Source: Metellina segmentata (lineage: Eukaryota; Arthropoda; Arachnida; Araneae; Tetragnathidae). From it: a DNA stretch of 64,000 nt. The position numbers and the translations under genes are program-made. Below are positions 50,254 to 57,745 of the stretch, piece by piece. The notes under the pieces were generated by a model, which was given only the letters and a program-made list of their open reading frames with translations, did not search any database and had not been told where the DNA came from. Position 1 is the stretch's first letter; each line of letters begins with the position of its first letter. The stretch spans positions 79,754,359 to 79,818,358 of the forward strand of contig OX375876.1 of NCBI GenBank assembly GCA_947359465.1, in the 5' to 3' direction.

Positions 50254-53200
50254 ATTATAATTAATATATATAATTAATTAAAACTGAAGGATTCATATAC
50301 ATAGGTAAGTAGTAATCAGGAAGTCCTTTTGAAACATTGAATTTAAACGTAAAGGTTAAGAAGTTTATTGCAGCATTTTATAACACAAGTTCAACCCAAA
50401 ATTTGCATAAACATATTAAAGCATTCTTTATGACTCGGACCATTATTAAATTCATCTCATAAATCAGAAATGAGAAGACATGTTGTACTTTTCTAATGCA
50501 CAGGCATGCTACATTCTTTTAAAATGACAGATTTATTAAATTAAGATATAGTATTTAAAATAATTTTAAATGAATACATCATCCACATTCATAGAAATTT
50601 AAATAAGATGAATTATGAGTAAAACGACACTTTTCAGTCAATAGATGAGCGCAATTTAGGAACTTCAGTGCAGATGTTTTTGTGTGTTTATTAAAAATAT
50701 CTCAACTAAATTAGTTGAATAATCGAATATAGGATTATCTATACATTTTTATGATACATAAACCCTTCAGATCGTATAGTTCACTTCTAAGGAAAAAACG
50801 AATAGCAGTTAGATTTATATTTGTTTACTGTATGTGAAGCTCCATCGGTTTCATTATGAATTGTTATAATTTCTTGCAGACGACTGCACAAAGCAATGTC
50901 ACTTTTGATCAAGCACGCTGTATGGAGCAAAATTGCGCCGTAAGTATGAGAAATTAAATAGATTACAGTTAAATGTTTTGATTTTATTTCAAGAAAAAAC
51001 CTAACCAAAACCATGTGCCACAACCTAGGTATCCTCTAATATAATGCGCAGTGGGTTTGCAACTCAATTCCTTATTACAGATCAGATATAGCGTTCGTGT
51101 TCTAAATGAATTAAAAATAAGATTATTCGTGAAGATATTTTTCGCTAGTTAGTTTTGTGTTCTTAGTCGTGTTCTATGTATTGTGGTGTCTGGTTATATA
51201 AAAATTCCATTAAATAGAATTAAATCTGAGTACATTCTCTTGAAATGGATCCAGTATCAGAAGAATTTTTGAAGCTCTCGTCTCATCTATTTAATCCCCA
51301 ACATGTAAAAATTTGTCAAATATGCCTATCTCTATATCTAATTATAAATACTATAAAACTACTATGATTCAATATAGCATGCCGAAAAATAAGATGAGAC
51401 GAGAGCTTTTTGGTAAGAAAATTTGAAAAATATGTGCTTTTTCACTTACATTACAAGTTGGGGAGAAATCATCCTAAATGTATGTGTATCATAAACTGAT
51501 TTAAGACAATCAAGTCAATATGAAAGGTAAGATTTTCTTTCTGCCCCGTGTTGTTAAACATCAGTACCGATTCTTCTACAGCGTAAGTGAATAGGATAGC
51601 AAACATTGTTCTCCAATACCGAACAATTCTATTGTTTAACTTATATCAACTTTCCTTAGCTTTGTTGGTTCAGTTTCGTCAATATAACATTGGTATTTTT
51701 CCATCCGAGTTCACTCGAAGGTTTCGAGTGTAGTATACAAATGCTTTCTATGTAAATTAAAAACCTAGATTCGATTTATGTAAACAGATTGATGCGGAAA
51801 ACAAAATGCGGAAACATTTTAAATATTTATCATTAAATACAGATGTCATATTGCGGGCAGCACATTAAAGGCTTAATCTTAAACATCATTATTTCCATAA
51901 AAAGTTTTCATATTCCTTTTAAAGGTTCGACGCTATTAGAAATATTTTTATGGTGAAAATTTAGGTATTGATTTAAGGTATCCGGACACGTTGGAGGTCG
52001 TTATTTTTTTTAATGTGATATAGAAAAATTTTAATGATATTTTTATGTTTAGTTTTATTGAAAAATAGCATTGGGCTATAAATATTTAAATTATATATTA
52101 ATAATTTTGTAAAAATTATAAATATGTATGAAAATTTAAGGAAATTTATGAAAAACTTCAATTGTGCTACAGAAAAATCTATTCAATTAATTTGAAAAAT
52201 AATGCTTCCAAAATAAACTACATGCAATTGTCTAGTGAATGAACTACAATCAAAAATATATTTAAAAAAACAAAAATTCGACAAGCGATCGAAAAATGAA
52301 TGCAAGATTTTTGACAGATTTACAGTCAGACTTCTTAAATAAAGAGCCATAATTTAAAAACTCTTCAACTCATCATAGTTCATTCACTAGACAACATTAT
52401 GGAAAACAAGTTCACAAATTTTTACGAGAATCCATCAATAACTTTTTGTGTTATAACATTTGAAGTGAAGAAATAATGCAAAACTATTAATTTAGAGTAA
52501 AAGCAGTTTGAAGTGTATCGTTTGCTCTCTCCTTGCTTTTACTGTTTGCGTAAACAATTTTGTTCTTCACTTCTATTTCAAAATTTTCACACTGTTTCCA
52601 AAAGAAAAACCATTTAAACACTTAAGAAACCTTTCTAAAATTAGATTTGCAAAAAAAGTAAGCTTTAAATTTAAATTTTGAAGGTTTTTGGTCTTTTTAT
52701 GTCCACTTCCGATGGTTTCCAAACCTACTTCCGGTTTTCCCGCCTTGATTAAAATCGTAATATCTCTTGAACTAATTAACTTAGAGAAAAAAATAAAATA
52801 TTCTTTGGAAAGTCAAATAAATACTCTATCAAATAAGATCAAAAACTGCTTTTTGAATATTTGGTCAAAAATGACATTTTCAACGTGTTCGGATACCTTA
52901 AGTCGTTTAAGATGTGTATTAAAACTCCTGCCTTTGATTATAACATAAAATAATATTTAAATAAATATATTTTGGATAAAACATCGAATATATTTATTTT
53001 TTCAAAATATATGATGCAGATAGATAGAAACACAACGTTTGGATTAAAAATATGTTTTATATGATTGTGTCATCATGAAATCCTACGAAATTTCAGAATT
53101 CATTGAAATAATCCTTAACTAATCTCCTTTAACATAATTATTTACTCATAAGAGAAAAATCATTTAATTCAGATTTACCACTTTGGAGCTTTTAAAAATC

Positions 53201-55817
53201 TATTTTCAAGAAACCACCGATGCTAATGGCAGACTAAAACATCCATTACCAACCTTAAGTCCCGGATTCAATGGATCAGAAAAGCATTTGGGTGTTTCAG
53301 TCATAGATTATAATGGTTAAAGTATAAATTAAGCATTAAGGTGAATTAAATTACACCTTTTGTTTTATAATAAGCAATCTAGCCTCGTGTTGATGTATAA
53401 AATTTGATAATCTCACATGCATAATGATATTGTGTAGTAATTAATAATCATCAAGTCTTTAAAGTATAATACATCTCATATTTAGATTGAAATATATGTG
53501 AATAAGTAAAATTGTTGCTGTGAGAAGGCTTTTATTTCTGGTAACGCAAAATGAAGGAACACGAACGGGAAACATGTTCTACCACAAAAACACTAGCCCT
53601 ATCTACATTTATTTTTACGGAGAGAATGTGTCTCATGACACACATACTGTTGTGATGTATGATTGATATAAATACAGTAAAACAAGTATTAGCTGAATTA
53701 CCAGTTTTAATGCATTGTGGCGTTAAAACTTGCAATTATTGAAAGAACAAATGAATTTACAATCTTTGTTCTCATTGTTTTACGAATTAAAAGGATTCGC
53801 AATCGAAATTCGATAATATTCTATTCAATCGGTTGCTAACACTCGCATTGGCAATTAGGAAGATAATGGGGGTAAAACGTTCCACACACAATGTGTATGG
53901 CTCCTTATGGAAATTCTTCTTAGATTGAAATGGTGTGCATAAAGCGTTTTTAACAACATTAAAAGACACATACAGCATTATAAATTCCATTGCTACCATA
54001 ATAGAAGTACCGTTCTTTTCAAATTGTTGAGTAATACACGTCCAGGAAGCATTATTTTATGTCATTCCAATAAAAACAAATCTATAAAAAAATGTGCTCT
54101 GTTTTTCACGTAAAAAAATTCTAGGACATCCCCCCCCTCGATATTGATGTTTTTGTTTGCAAAATTATAAATTTAAAAAAAAATAAAGAGAAAAAGGGCA
54201 GAAAATGTTTTGCTCAAAAAGGGGAAAGCATGAGGGAGTTACAAGCTATTCATTAAGTTTAACCAGGATTAAGGACAAAAACCAGTGTTAGCCTCTTCTT
54301 AACAGAATTTTAAAAACGTGAAATAATATAACAACAATGAATAGCTCTTTCTTATAAAATAAATTGCCCCCTTTTCTTTTCCCTTTTAAGATACTCATTT
54401 TTTTCTGTTTTTTCTCACCGTTTAAATTGCGTGGTACCAGTTTACAAGCACTCCTCGAATATAATGAGATTAACAGACTCGCTTTTAATGCCTGTTGGTT
54501 GACAATTTTTCAAAGCAGTGCAAGTGTTTGTTTTTCTGCTAATCGTATATTTTAATTTATATTGCTTGATACAAGTTAAAGATCATTAATCATTTTTTTC
54601 TAACTGATTAATGATTAACTATCAACGGCTTAAATTTTGATACCAGTTTCAACTGTCCGATCTAATGTCATATAGAAAGTAAAGAATAAAAGGTCGAAAA
54701 TTATTACCTAGGTACATGGTTTGTTTTATGTTTATCTCGCATGCCACATGTTATAAAATTGGGAGCAAAATTTAGGATTTTATTTTTTAAATAAACATTT
54801 CTCATACAATGCAAATGCCATTAGAAACCAAATTCCCACAAATAAAGAAATATATTTTTGTTCTGGTTCAGTTTGTTCCCCCTCCAAAACCAATTATTCA
54901 TAAATTATTTACAGGTAATCATAGACATTAAATAATAAAATCGAGAATATTTCAATCAATCAAAAACGTTTTTAAAACTTTTTAAAAGGCCAAAGACGTA
55001 TCTAAAGGATAACGTTGTTTCAAAAGTTTAAGAAAAACCTTTAATATCTGATGGTATATCCTAGTATTTTAACTTAAATATTAAAAGAACGGGGGAATTA
55101 TTTCTGTGCACAGATGGCAAAATGTTATAGGTCTCTTTTGTAATTTTTCGTGACAGCAATTTTAAGATTCAAGATTCAACATGTGGTTCTGTGGTTTTTG
55201 ACTTATTACAATTTTCTACCTTTGTTTTCTCATTAACCGAAAGAGAAAGACTAACGGCATTTTGCCACCTTCTAAACATTAACAAACCAGACTCCAGGAT
55301 GGGACTTACTCAAGTTTTTGTGAAAACTGATAACATTTTGCTGTCTGAGCACATATTTTATACATTACTTCCACAATTGGTTGTAGTACTTGTGCAATAT
55401 ATTCATTCCTTTCCGCCATTTCAGATCAATTATCCACAAGACGGTGAAAATGTCGCTACACCAATGCAAATTGGAAGAGGGTCATCCAATTCTCAGAAAA
55501 TTACACGAAATGGAGAAATTGTACCAAAGTTTTGGGATTTTGTGTCGCATCTTCTTGCGCCCCCTTCATCCCAAATCTTAAGTGGACCACGGAATTCCGG
55601 TCTCAAAGGTGATGGGGACGTTAACATAGAAGCAGTCAGAGAGGGACGAGATCTTCCACCTCGAAGCAGACCTCAGTCTTTCCAGCCTTCAACAGTAACT
55701 ATCAACGGCACAGATTATACAGTAGTTGACCAAAAACTGTTTTTTGCTGCGGAAGCTTAGCTGCGTGAATTTGTGTACTGGGTTCAATGGCTTCATTTCA
55801 TAATCATTTTGAATAAA
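34946..55817 (+). CDS. Secreted Cys-rich protein gene built from phase-0 small exons
   Basis: Six exons can be joined without any frame problem: 34958-35032 (25 codons), 42593-42715 (41), 42802-42843 (14), 46263-46283 (7), 50880-50939 (20) and 55425-55760 (111 plus stop). Each internal exon is bounded by AG and GTAAG, and every junction falls between codons. The 218-residue product starts with a hydrophobic signal peptide (MSIIYLSGLTLLTVLTASGS). A Lys/Arg-rich segment follows, then six cysteines spaced C-x12-C-x2-C-x11-C-x16-C-x4-C, then a 111-residue Cys-free tail rich in Pro, Gly and Ser. NVT and NGT are possible N-glycosylation sites. AATAAA at 55812-55817 lies about 50 bases after the stop. 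Inference: an extracellular disulfide-bonded protein. I do not recognise the family, and extra exons may have been missed. The 12 bases before the ATG are 5' UTR, so an upstream non-coding exon is expected. Confidence 0.75.
35454..35762 (+). other. Open frame in intron 1, unrecognised
   Basis: Open from 35454 to 35762, with an ATG at 35499. The reading is rich in Leu, Phe and Asp (FFDQKLVSLHDVLDLFIYFL and onward) and looks helical. No splice sites frame it and no family is recognised. It could be an exapted or transposon-derived stretch. Confidence 0.2.
35820..35940 (+). pseudogene. Relic exon 2 + exon 3 cassette
   Basis: ATATTTCAG then ATGACTTGGATGGTTAATCC at 35820 resembles the start of the other exon 2 copies and hits a stop after 12 codons. 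At 35912, after GGAATTTCAG, a tract containing GGTGCATGATTCCGACG matches the second half of exon 3 (GGTGCATATCCGAGTATT). The order and the spacing of under 100 bases match the live exon 2 to exon 3 pair. Confidence 0.45.
36045..36227 (+). CDS. Possible exon, 61 codons, phase 0
   Basis: ATATTGCAG precedes 183 open bases that end at GTAAGG. They read PIYPSNISLQFIRTSC at the start and FAAFKDTFMKY at the end, with three cysteines in all (two in the middle). The length is a multiple of three and both splice sites fit, and it follows the relic cassette at 35820. Against it: the pyrimidine tract is weak and I cannot align it convincingly with an exon of the live gene. It could be a lineage-specific exon, part of a decayed copy, or chance. 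Confidence 0.3.
36416..37066 (+). mobile_element. Non-autonomous Helitron with histone-type stem-loop
   Basis: Starts TCTATATATATAATTCTC and ends GGGGGCTGGTCCCCTAG, with CTAG at 37063-37066 after a small hairpin. The host bases are A before and T after, as expected for Helitrons, and no target duplication is present. The 3' part has short inverted motifs (GGCGAGCGAAGCGAG, GATTGCGAAGCAATC). Inside, GGTCCTTTTCAGGGCC at 36650-36665 matches the conserved histone mRNA 3' stem-loop. No Rep/helicase is encoded. Confidence 0.8.
36650..36665 (+). promoter_or_regulatory. Histone-type 3' stem-loop inside a Helitron
   Basis: GGTCCTTTTCAGGGCC, preceded by AAAAAAC and followed by AACAA. A six-pair stem with TTTC loop, matching the metazoan replication-dependent histone 3' end signal. 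No histone coding sequence lies beside it. Probably a captured gene end. Confidence 0.7.
37389..37878 (+). mobile_element. Second non-autonomous Helitron
   Basis: Begins TCTCTACTATTATAAAAGG and continues with GTTTGTCTGTGTA and AATGAAATTTGGCACACAGG, typical of Helitron left ends. It ends with the hairpin GCAACGCCACGCAGTTGC leading into CTAG and host T at 37879. The base before it is G rather than A, so the exact start may be a few bases off. Contains GTTGGCGAGCGTCAGCGAGC, related to the first Helitron. Confidence 0.65.
38438..38750 (-). repeat. SINE copy
   Basis: Reverse tail AGTAGGTAGTTAACG, then the shared body (ACAACGGG, GATCCAGGATCG, CCCCAAACTTCCACACTACA) and a decayed head with ATCGTTTCGAACCTGCAACA as B box. 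Confidence 0.7.
38782..38823 (+). pseudogene. Relic exon 2 start
   Basis: ATACATTTCAG then ATGATTGGTGTTTTAAATAC, read as MIGVLNTPRIPNLQ. This parallels MKGGFKIPHIKLPN of live exon 2. No donor is seen where expected. It begins about 30 bases after the end of the SINE at 38438-38750. Confidence 0.4.
39125..39242 (+). pseudogene. Relic exon 2, nearly full length
   Basis: The clearest duplicate. The intron tail before it (CGAATTTTGCTATAGAAGTACTAACC, then GCATTTCAG) matches the tail before live exon 2. The body reads PHMKLSNLF, then NVYIYTNDIAQFT, before GTAAAT, against PHIKLPNLF and NVCIYSRDVAQYM in the live exon. The conserved cysteine is changed to Tyr, and the first part holds an extra 13 bases that break phase 0 and bring in TAA. 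A 39-kb acceptor at the internal CACAG could bypass the break, but I consider the copy dead. Confidence 0.6.
39281..41800 (+). mobile_element. TIR transposon with ~380-base TIRs and 8-base duplication
   Basis: The ends TAGGGTGGGCCGAAAGAACT and TAGGGTGAGGCGAAAAAACT continue as imperfect inverted repeats for about 380 bases each (39281-39661 and 41423-41800). Flanks are CTAAACAT (39273) and CTATACAT (41801), an 8-base duplication with one change. The TAGGG end and 8-base duplication suggest a hAT-like element, but TIRs this long are unusual for that group. The inside carries a broken coding region (see 39683-41215). Confidence 0.85.
39683..41215 (+). pseudogene. Broken transposon protein (CDGTAVNAG type)
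   Basis: Pieces in shifting frames read continuously in order: DQVFKLPKKVSSNTWQMRIH, YVIDKNKIRREKHNF, DGRKGDTLVVDLAHSKRFRR, EHYSLIQEPGSVYIGYVTLT, LVVIGCDGTAVNAGWKN, HFNELPIRYLSQYLD, PEIVVFILKSY-like and FFAHPEHLILAM regions, and ESRDGFIRTTLLSR near the end. I know similar uncharacterised proteins from arthropod genomes as transposon-borne, but cannot name the superfamily. At least three frameshifts and several stops. Probably the transposase of the enclosing element. Confidence 0.7.
41814..41857 (+). pseudogene. Relic exon 2 start beside the 39281-41800 transposon
   Basis: ATACATATCGG then ATGACTGGTGTTCTC parallels ATACATTTCAG then ATGATTGGTGTTTTA at 38771. The acceptor AG has become GG. It starts 14 bases after the transposon end, so the transposon landed between two relic cassettes. 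Confidence 0.35.
42302..42385 (+). repeat. SINE 3' tail
   Basis: GTATTGATCCCGGATGGTCG, TTAATAGCCCATTGTGTTGC, then GACGTT. A truncated copy in intron 1. Confidence 0.55.
42593..42715 (+). CDS. Exon 2: basic linker and first cysteine
   Basis: Acceptor TATATTTCAG, donor GTAAGT, 123 bases, phase 0 at both ends. It starts at an ATG codon (MKGGFKIPHIKLPN...) that is internal in the spliced reading but could serve as a start in another transcript. It ends NVCIYSRDVAQYM. The NVCI...D...Y ending recurs in exon 2 of the - strand relative (NVCIRSVDPSRYQ) and in the relic at 39125, which makes this a true family exon and not a chance open frame. Confidence 0.8.
42802..42843 (+). CDS. Exon 3: CxxC microexon (42 bases)
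   Basis: Only 86 bases after exon 2. Acceptor TACTTTTTAG, donor GTAAGT, phase 0 at both ends. It codes PKCFLCPEGAYPSI, giving two of the six cysteines in a CxxC pair. A decayed look-alike (GGTGCAT then ATTCCGACG) lies at 35912, the same short distance after an exon 2 relic. Confidence 0.75.
42895..43085. repeat. Helitron-like left-end sequence
   Basis: GACCAATCCCCACCAAATTTG and GAAAATTGGCACACAGGTAG match the kind of sequence after the left end of the 37389 Helitron (AAATTTGGCACACAGGTAG). Termini not found. Confidence 0.35.
43461..44770 (+). repeat. Six-copy tandem array, 220-226 base unit
   Basis: Units start at GTCAAATAAATTAATTTTG: 43461, 43687, 43909, 44135, 44355 and 44575, with the last ending about 44770. 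Spacings are 226, 222, 226, 220 and 220. Each unit has the hairpin TTTTGGTTTT (10-base loop) AAAACCAAAA, then GGACCTCCAGAACGAATCGG. Copies differ by a few substitutions and small indels, so the array is young. It lies in intron 3 of the + strand gene. Confidence 0.95.
44780..46255. other. Intron 3 remainder
   Basis: AT-rich intron sequence between the tandem array and exon 4. No repeat family recognised. Confidence 0.5.
46263..46283 (+). CDS. Exon 4: 21-base microexon
   Basis: Acceptor TATTCTCTTTCAG with a strong pyrimidine tract, donor GTAAGT. It codes LEACAEV in phase 0 and contributes one cysteine. An exon this short depends on both splice sites being strong, and they are. It could be skipped without shifting the frame, which would leave an odd number of cysteines. 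Confidence 0.7.
46368..46394 (+). pseudogene. Possible alternative 3' exon or exon 5 relic
   Basis: A good acceptor (GTGCATTTTAACAG) is followed by nine codons in phase 0, VYSTNSVK then TGA, 84 bases after exon 4. The sequence resembles the start of exon 5 (ACTGCACAAAGCAATGTC). It may be a decayed exon 5 duplicate, or an alternative terminal exon giving a protein truncated after exon 4. Only transcript data could separate these readings. Confidence 0.25.
46446..46530 (-). repeat. SINE 3' tail, reversed
   Basis: GGTAGGTAGTTGAAATTTT, ACAACGGGATACTGCGGATA, TCAATCCAAAGGGGAAAATC: the reverse of the SINE tail. Confidence 0.5.
46612..46908 (+). repeat. Full SINE, tRNA head type 2
   Basis: B box GCGAGTTCGAAACT at about 46660, then GTGCACATTAAATCTGTC, CTCATGTTGGAGTGG, CGTCATATGACCGTG and TACCAACCTACC as tail. 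Its head resembles that of the 17497 copy. Confidence 0.7.
47045..47300 (-). mobile_element. Helitron 3' part, reversed
   Basis: Read on the - strand: GAATTGCGTAGCAATCACCG, AGGGTTGTCGAGAATAGGCG, AGCAGGGTGCGGAGTCCCTT. This parallels the 3' end of the 36416 Helitron (GATTGCGAAGCAATCATCCG, GGGGTTGGCGAGCGGTAGCG). The terminal CTAG is decayed. The left end is not located. Confidence 0.5.
47692..48014 (-). repeat. Full SINE, tRNA head type 1
   Basis: On the - strand: CCGGTATAGTGGTTAAGG (A box), GGTTCGAATCCGGGTCC (B box), then the shared body and a tail ending CTAGTACGGCGTTAAC. Nearly the same as 56123-56438, so both are young. Read directly: a tRNA-derived pol III promoter. Confidence 0.85.
48781..48842. 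repeat. CT/TA microsatellite, left of mariner
   Basis: CT repeats followed by about 40 bases of TA, ending at the mariner left TIR. The TA tract resumes on the far side at 50167. Confidence 0.95.
48843..50166 (+). mobile_element. DD34D mariner transposon inside a TA microsatellite
   Basis: TIRs of 27 bases starting CGAGGGTCATTTTT, with one mismatch. TA on both sides is the target duplication within a TA tract. A + strand transposase from ATG 49011 to TGA 50024 carries VTGDETWI, LLHDNARPHVAARTK and PYSPDLAPSDFHLF, with 34 residues between the last two Asp, the classical mariner signature. The frame is broken near 49070 and 49370 (A-runs) and 49600, and by a TAG at 49809. Confidence 0.95.
49011..50024 (+). 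pseudogene. Mariner transposase, multiple frameshifts
   Basis: N-terminal paired-like helix-turn-helix part (GDGNVRKW-like NVRKWCRLFNEGRTNVHDEE, RSGRPTV, FTIDELHKKFPQVSRSVLY), linker, then the DD34D catalytic domain, ending KLVTRLDRLST. Domain order and length (about 338 codons) are normal for mariner. Two of the breaks fall in A-runs of eight or nine bases. Confidence 0.9.
50167..50251. repeat. TA microsatellite, right of mariner
   Basis: About 85 bases of uninterrupted TA directly after the right TIR. Confidence 0.95.
50880..50939 (+). CDS. Exon 5: last two cysteines
   Basis: Acceptor TATAATTTCTTGCAG, donor GTAAGT, 60 bases, phase 0. It codes TTAQSNVTFDQARCMEQNCA, with one NVT glycosylation sequon and the fifth and sixth cysteines. 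It lies about 700 bases beyond the mariner element that occupies the same intron. Confidence 0.75.
51269..51410. repeat. Short palindromic element
   Basis: AAGCTCTCGTCTCATCT near 51271 is exactly inverted as AGATGAGACGAGAGCTT near 51392, enclosing about 105 AT-rich bases. Probably a tiny MITE or hairpin remnant in intron 5. Confidence 0.55.
51977..52897. mobile_element. TTAA-flanked MITE with internal hairpin
   Basis: TIRs GGTATCCGGACACGTTGGA and GGTATCCGAACACGTTGAA, each flanked by TTAA (51973-51976 and 52898-52901), the target type of piggyBac and Kolobok elements. The terminal GGTATC differs from piggyBac's CCC. Inside, TTGTCTAGTGAATGAACTA (52228-52246) is perfectly inverted at 52376-52394. 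No transposase. Confidence 0.8.
53173..53320 (+). other. Exon-like stretch in intron 5
   Basis: After TTTAATTCAG at 53172, one frame reads FTTLELLKIYFQETTDANGR and continues to ...VSVIDYNG and a stop at 53320. Joining it to exon 5 needs a phase that exon does not supply; the phase-0 reading instead gives IYHFGAFKNLFSRNHRC and a stop. It may be an alternative terminal exon or a decayed copy of the last exon. Weak. Confidence 0.2.
53330..55420. other. Intron 5 remainder
   Basis: AT-rich. Frames here are short and unsupported by splice sites. Confidence 0.5.
55425..55760 (+). CDS. Exon 6: hydrophilic C-terminal tail and stop
   Basis: Acceptor CCGCCATTTCAG, then 111 codons in phase 0 from INYPQDGENV to KLFFAAEA and TAG at 55758. 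Cys-free, rich in Gly, Pro, Ser and charged residues, with a Pro/Arg patch (LPPRSRPQ) and the sequence VTINGTDYTVVDQ near the end. The open frame extends upstream to 55191, but that part lies before the splice acceptor and has intron-like composition, so I treat it as intron. Poly(A) signal AATAAA at 55812. Confidence 0.75.
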   Translation: MNYPQDGENVATPMQIGRGSSNSQKITRNGEIVPKFWDFVSHLLAPPSSQILSGPRNSGLKGDGDVNIEAVREGRDLPPRSRPQSFQPSTVTINGTDYTVVDQKLFFAAEA

Positions 55818-55930
55818 AAGTGTTATTAAATTACGTAATGTGATTTTTATTTACCAAATTTATTAAGGATATGTCAATTCAAACTTCCCATTACTCCCAC
55901 ATAAAATTCGTTACATTGTTTATTGATGAC

Positions 55931-56110
55931 GGTTTTGAAGAGAACTTGACCCTCCAAGTGGTTGTCTCGCCTTTAAAACAAAACTGACCAGATCTTGATC
56001 TCGTTAACATACAAAAAAAACGCTAATATCTTGAAGACAAGATATATTGTCATTAATTAGTAAAGCTTGTCAGGTCTTGATAGACGAAAAATTACTTGCA
56101 GGGTTGAGTA
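55931..56110. repeat. Diverged palindromic repeat unit
   Basis: TTGACCCTCCAAGTGGTTGTC and later CTGACCAGATCTTGATCTCG and GACAAGATATATTGTC match the family, in rearranged order. It lies in the 3' flank of the + strand gene. Confidence 0.5.
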
Positions 56111-56122
56111 ATTGGTAATTTG

Positions 56123-56438
56123 CAATTAACGTCGTACTAGAGCAACACAACGGGCTATTTACGACGGTCCGGGATCAATCCCTAAAGGGAAAGATCCGAG
56201 GACAACACCTCGTAATTTTGAACCACGGTCAGATGACGAAGCAACACCTGAGCTGGCACCCCACTCTTCAAACTTCCACACCAACCCAATGTGAGGACTT
56301 TCGGCCACGACAGATTTAAGGTGCACCAGCCGCCTCTACACCATACGCTTACAAACATCCATTCCCGGACCCGGATTCGAACCAGGAACCTTCCTATCTA
56401 GAGGCTAACACCTTAACCACTATACCGGTTGGTCGGCT
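56123..56438 (-). repeat. Full SINE, tRNA head type 1
   Basis: B box GGTTCGAATCC at 56383-56373 and A-box region TATAGTGGTTAAGG at 56424-56411 on the - strand. Body and tail match 47692-48014 almost base for base. Confidence 0.85.
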
Positions 56439-56611
56439 GAAGGGTTAAGAATATGTATGTGATTATATGCCTACAAGAACAGGAGTGTGATAGTAGTGAA
56501 CGAGGTTATGGCCATACATTTATTGTAAAAAATCGGACAAGACACACGTTACTAAAATCATGTTGTCGTAGCTGTTTGTTGTGTCTGTGACTGCCTCAGA
56601 TAAGTTAATTT

Positions 56612-56879
56612 TAATTAACGTCGTACTAGAGCAACATAACGGGCTAGTGAGAAAGATCCGAGGACAACACCACGGTCAGATGACCAGGCAACGCTTGAGC
56701 TGGCACCCAATTCTCTAAACTTTCACACCAACCCAAAGTGAGGACTTTCGGTCACAATGGATTTAAGGTGCACTAGCCGCCACTACACCATACGCTTGCA
56801 CATATCCATGCACTGACCCGGATTCGAACCATGAACCTTCCTATCTAGATGCTAACACCTTAACCATCAGTTGACTGCC
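56612..56879 (-). repeat. Older SINE copy with internal deletion
   Basis: Same family as 56123-56438 but lacks the GACGGTCCGGGATC segment (CGGGCTAGTGAGAAAGATCC instead), and its head is eroded. Confidence 0.75.
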
Positions 56880-57264
56880 TTCGAATATAATCACTATTGA
56901 GAGACTATTCTGTAATATTCTCGATTAAATTCACTATTCAATCTTCAATCGAGTGCCTAGGCACATTCTCATTGGTTCAACATCATTGCACTCTAATCTC
57001 AGCAGACACCCCTGACCAAACTCTTAAATTTGATAACTGTGCTCTCTTCATAACAATTTAATAAATAATATAAATTTCGTCAGGATCATTGAATGTATGG
57101 GATAAAATGTATTTCAGTCAACCTAAAATATTTTCCGAAATTAATGAAAAAATCTAGTGTAAGCCTTGTTTCACAATTCCTTTATTCTTTTCTTCTATAC
57201 TTTGTTGTATAGGCCATTCTTTTGCGGCGGTCAGTTCCATACTGAAACTCAGCCTTTTGAATAA

Positions 57265-57435
57265 GGTGGTGGTGACTCAGTTGATAGAGTCGCGTATTAG
57301 CAATTGGATGTGTTGCTAGTTCGAAACTCTATCCAACCAAGACTCTATCAATACCAAATGTCCTCACATTGGTGTATTGTGGAAGCTATAAGAGTGAAGC
57401 GCCCTTCAGCTATGGACCTTATCACCTGACGGTTT
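57265..57435 (+). repeat. 3'-truncated SINE
   Basis: Type 2 head (GGTGACTCAGTTGATAGAGTC, GCTAGTTCGAAACTC), body to ACCTTATCACCTGACGG, then cut off by the next copy. Confidence 0.6.
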
Positions 57436-57745
57436 AAGAAGCCCAGTCGGTAGAGTCGTAGATTGACAACAAGAAAGTTGGTAGTTGAAACCTCAGTCCA
57501 TCCAAAAGATCACTTAAACAGAGGGGGAGGTGCACGTTACATCTGGCATGGCCTCAACTGTCATCACTGGAGATTGTTGTGGAAGTTTGGAGGGTCGGGC
57601 GCCAACTCAGGCGTTTACCTCGTCATATGACCATTGTTCAAAATTACGATGTGTTTTCCTTGAATCTTTCCCTTTAGGACCGTTACCAATACCATGTTGT
57701 GTTGCTCCAGCACGACGTCAATTCAACTACCTACCAACTACCATT
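57436..57745 (+). repeat. SINE copy in tandem with the previous one
   Basis: Head GCCCAGTCGGTAGAGTCGTA, then GTGCACGTTACATCTGGCAT, CGTCATATGACCATTG and tail CTACCTACCAACTACC. It begins where the 57265 copy breaks, so it either inserted into it or the two arose together. Confidence 0.65.

Noticed and set aside
55191..55424. Upstream part of the 189-codon frame as coding
   Set aside because: It lies before a good acceptor, has intron-like AT content and would break the phase-0 pattern.
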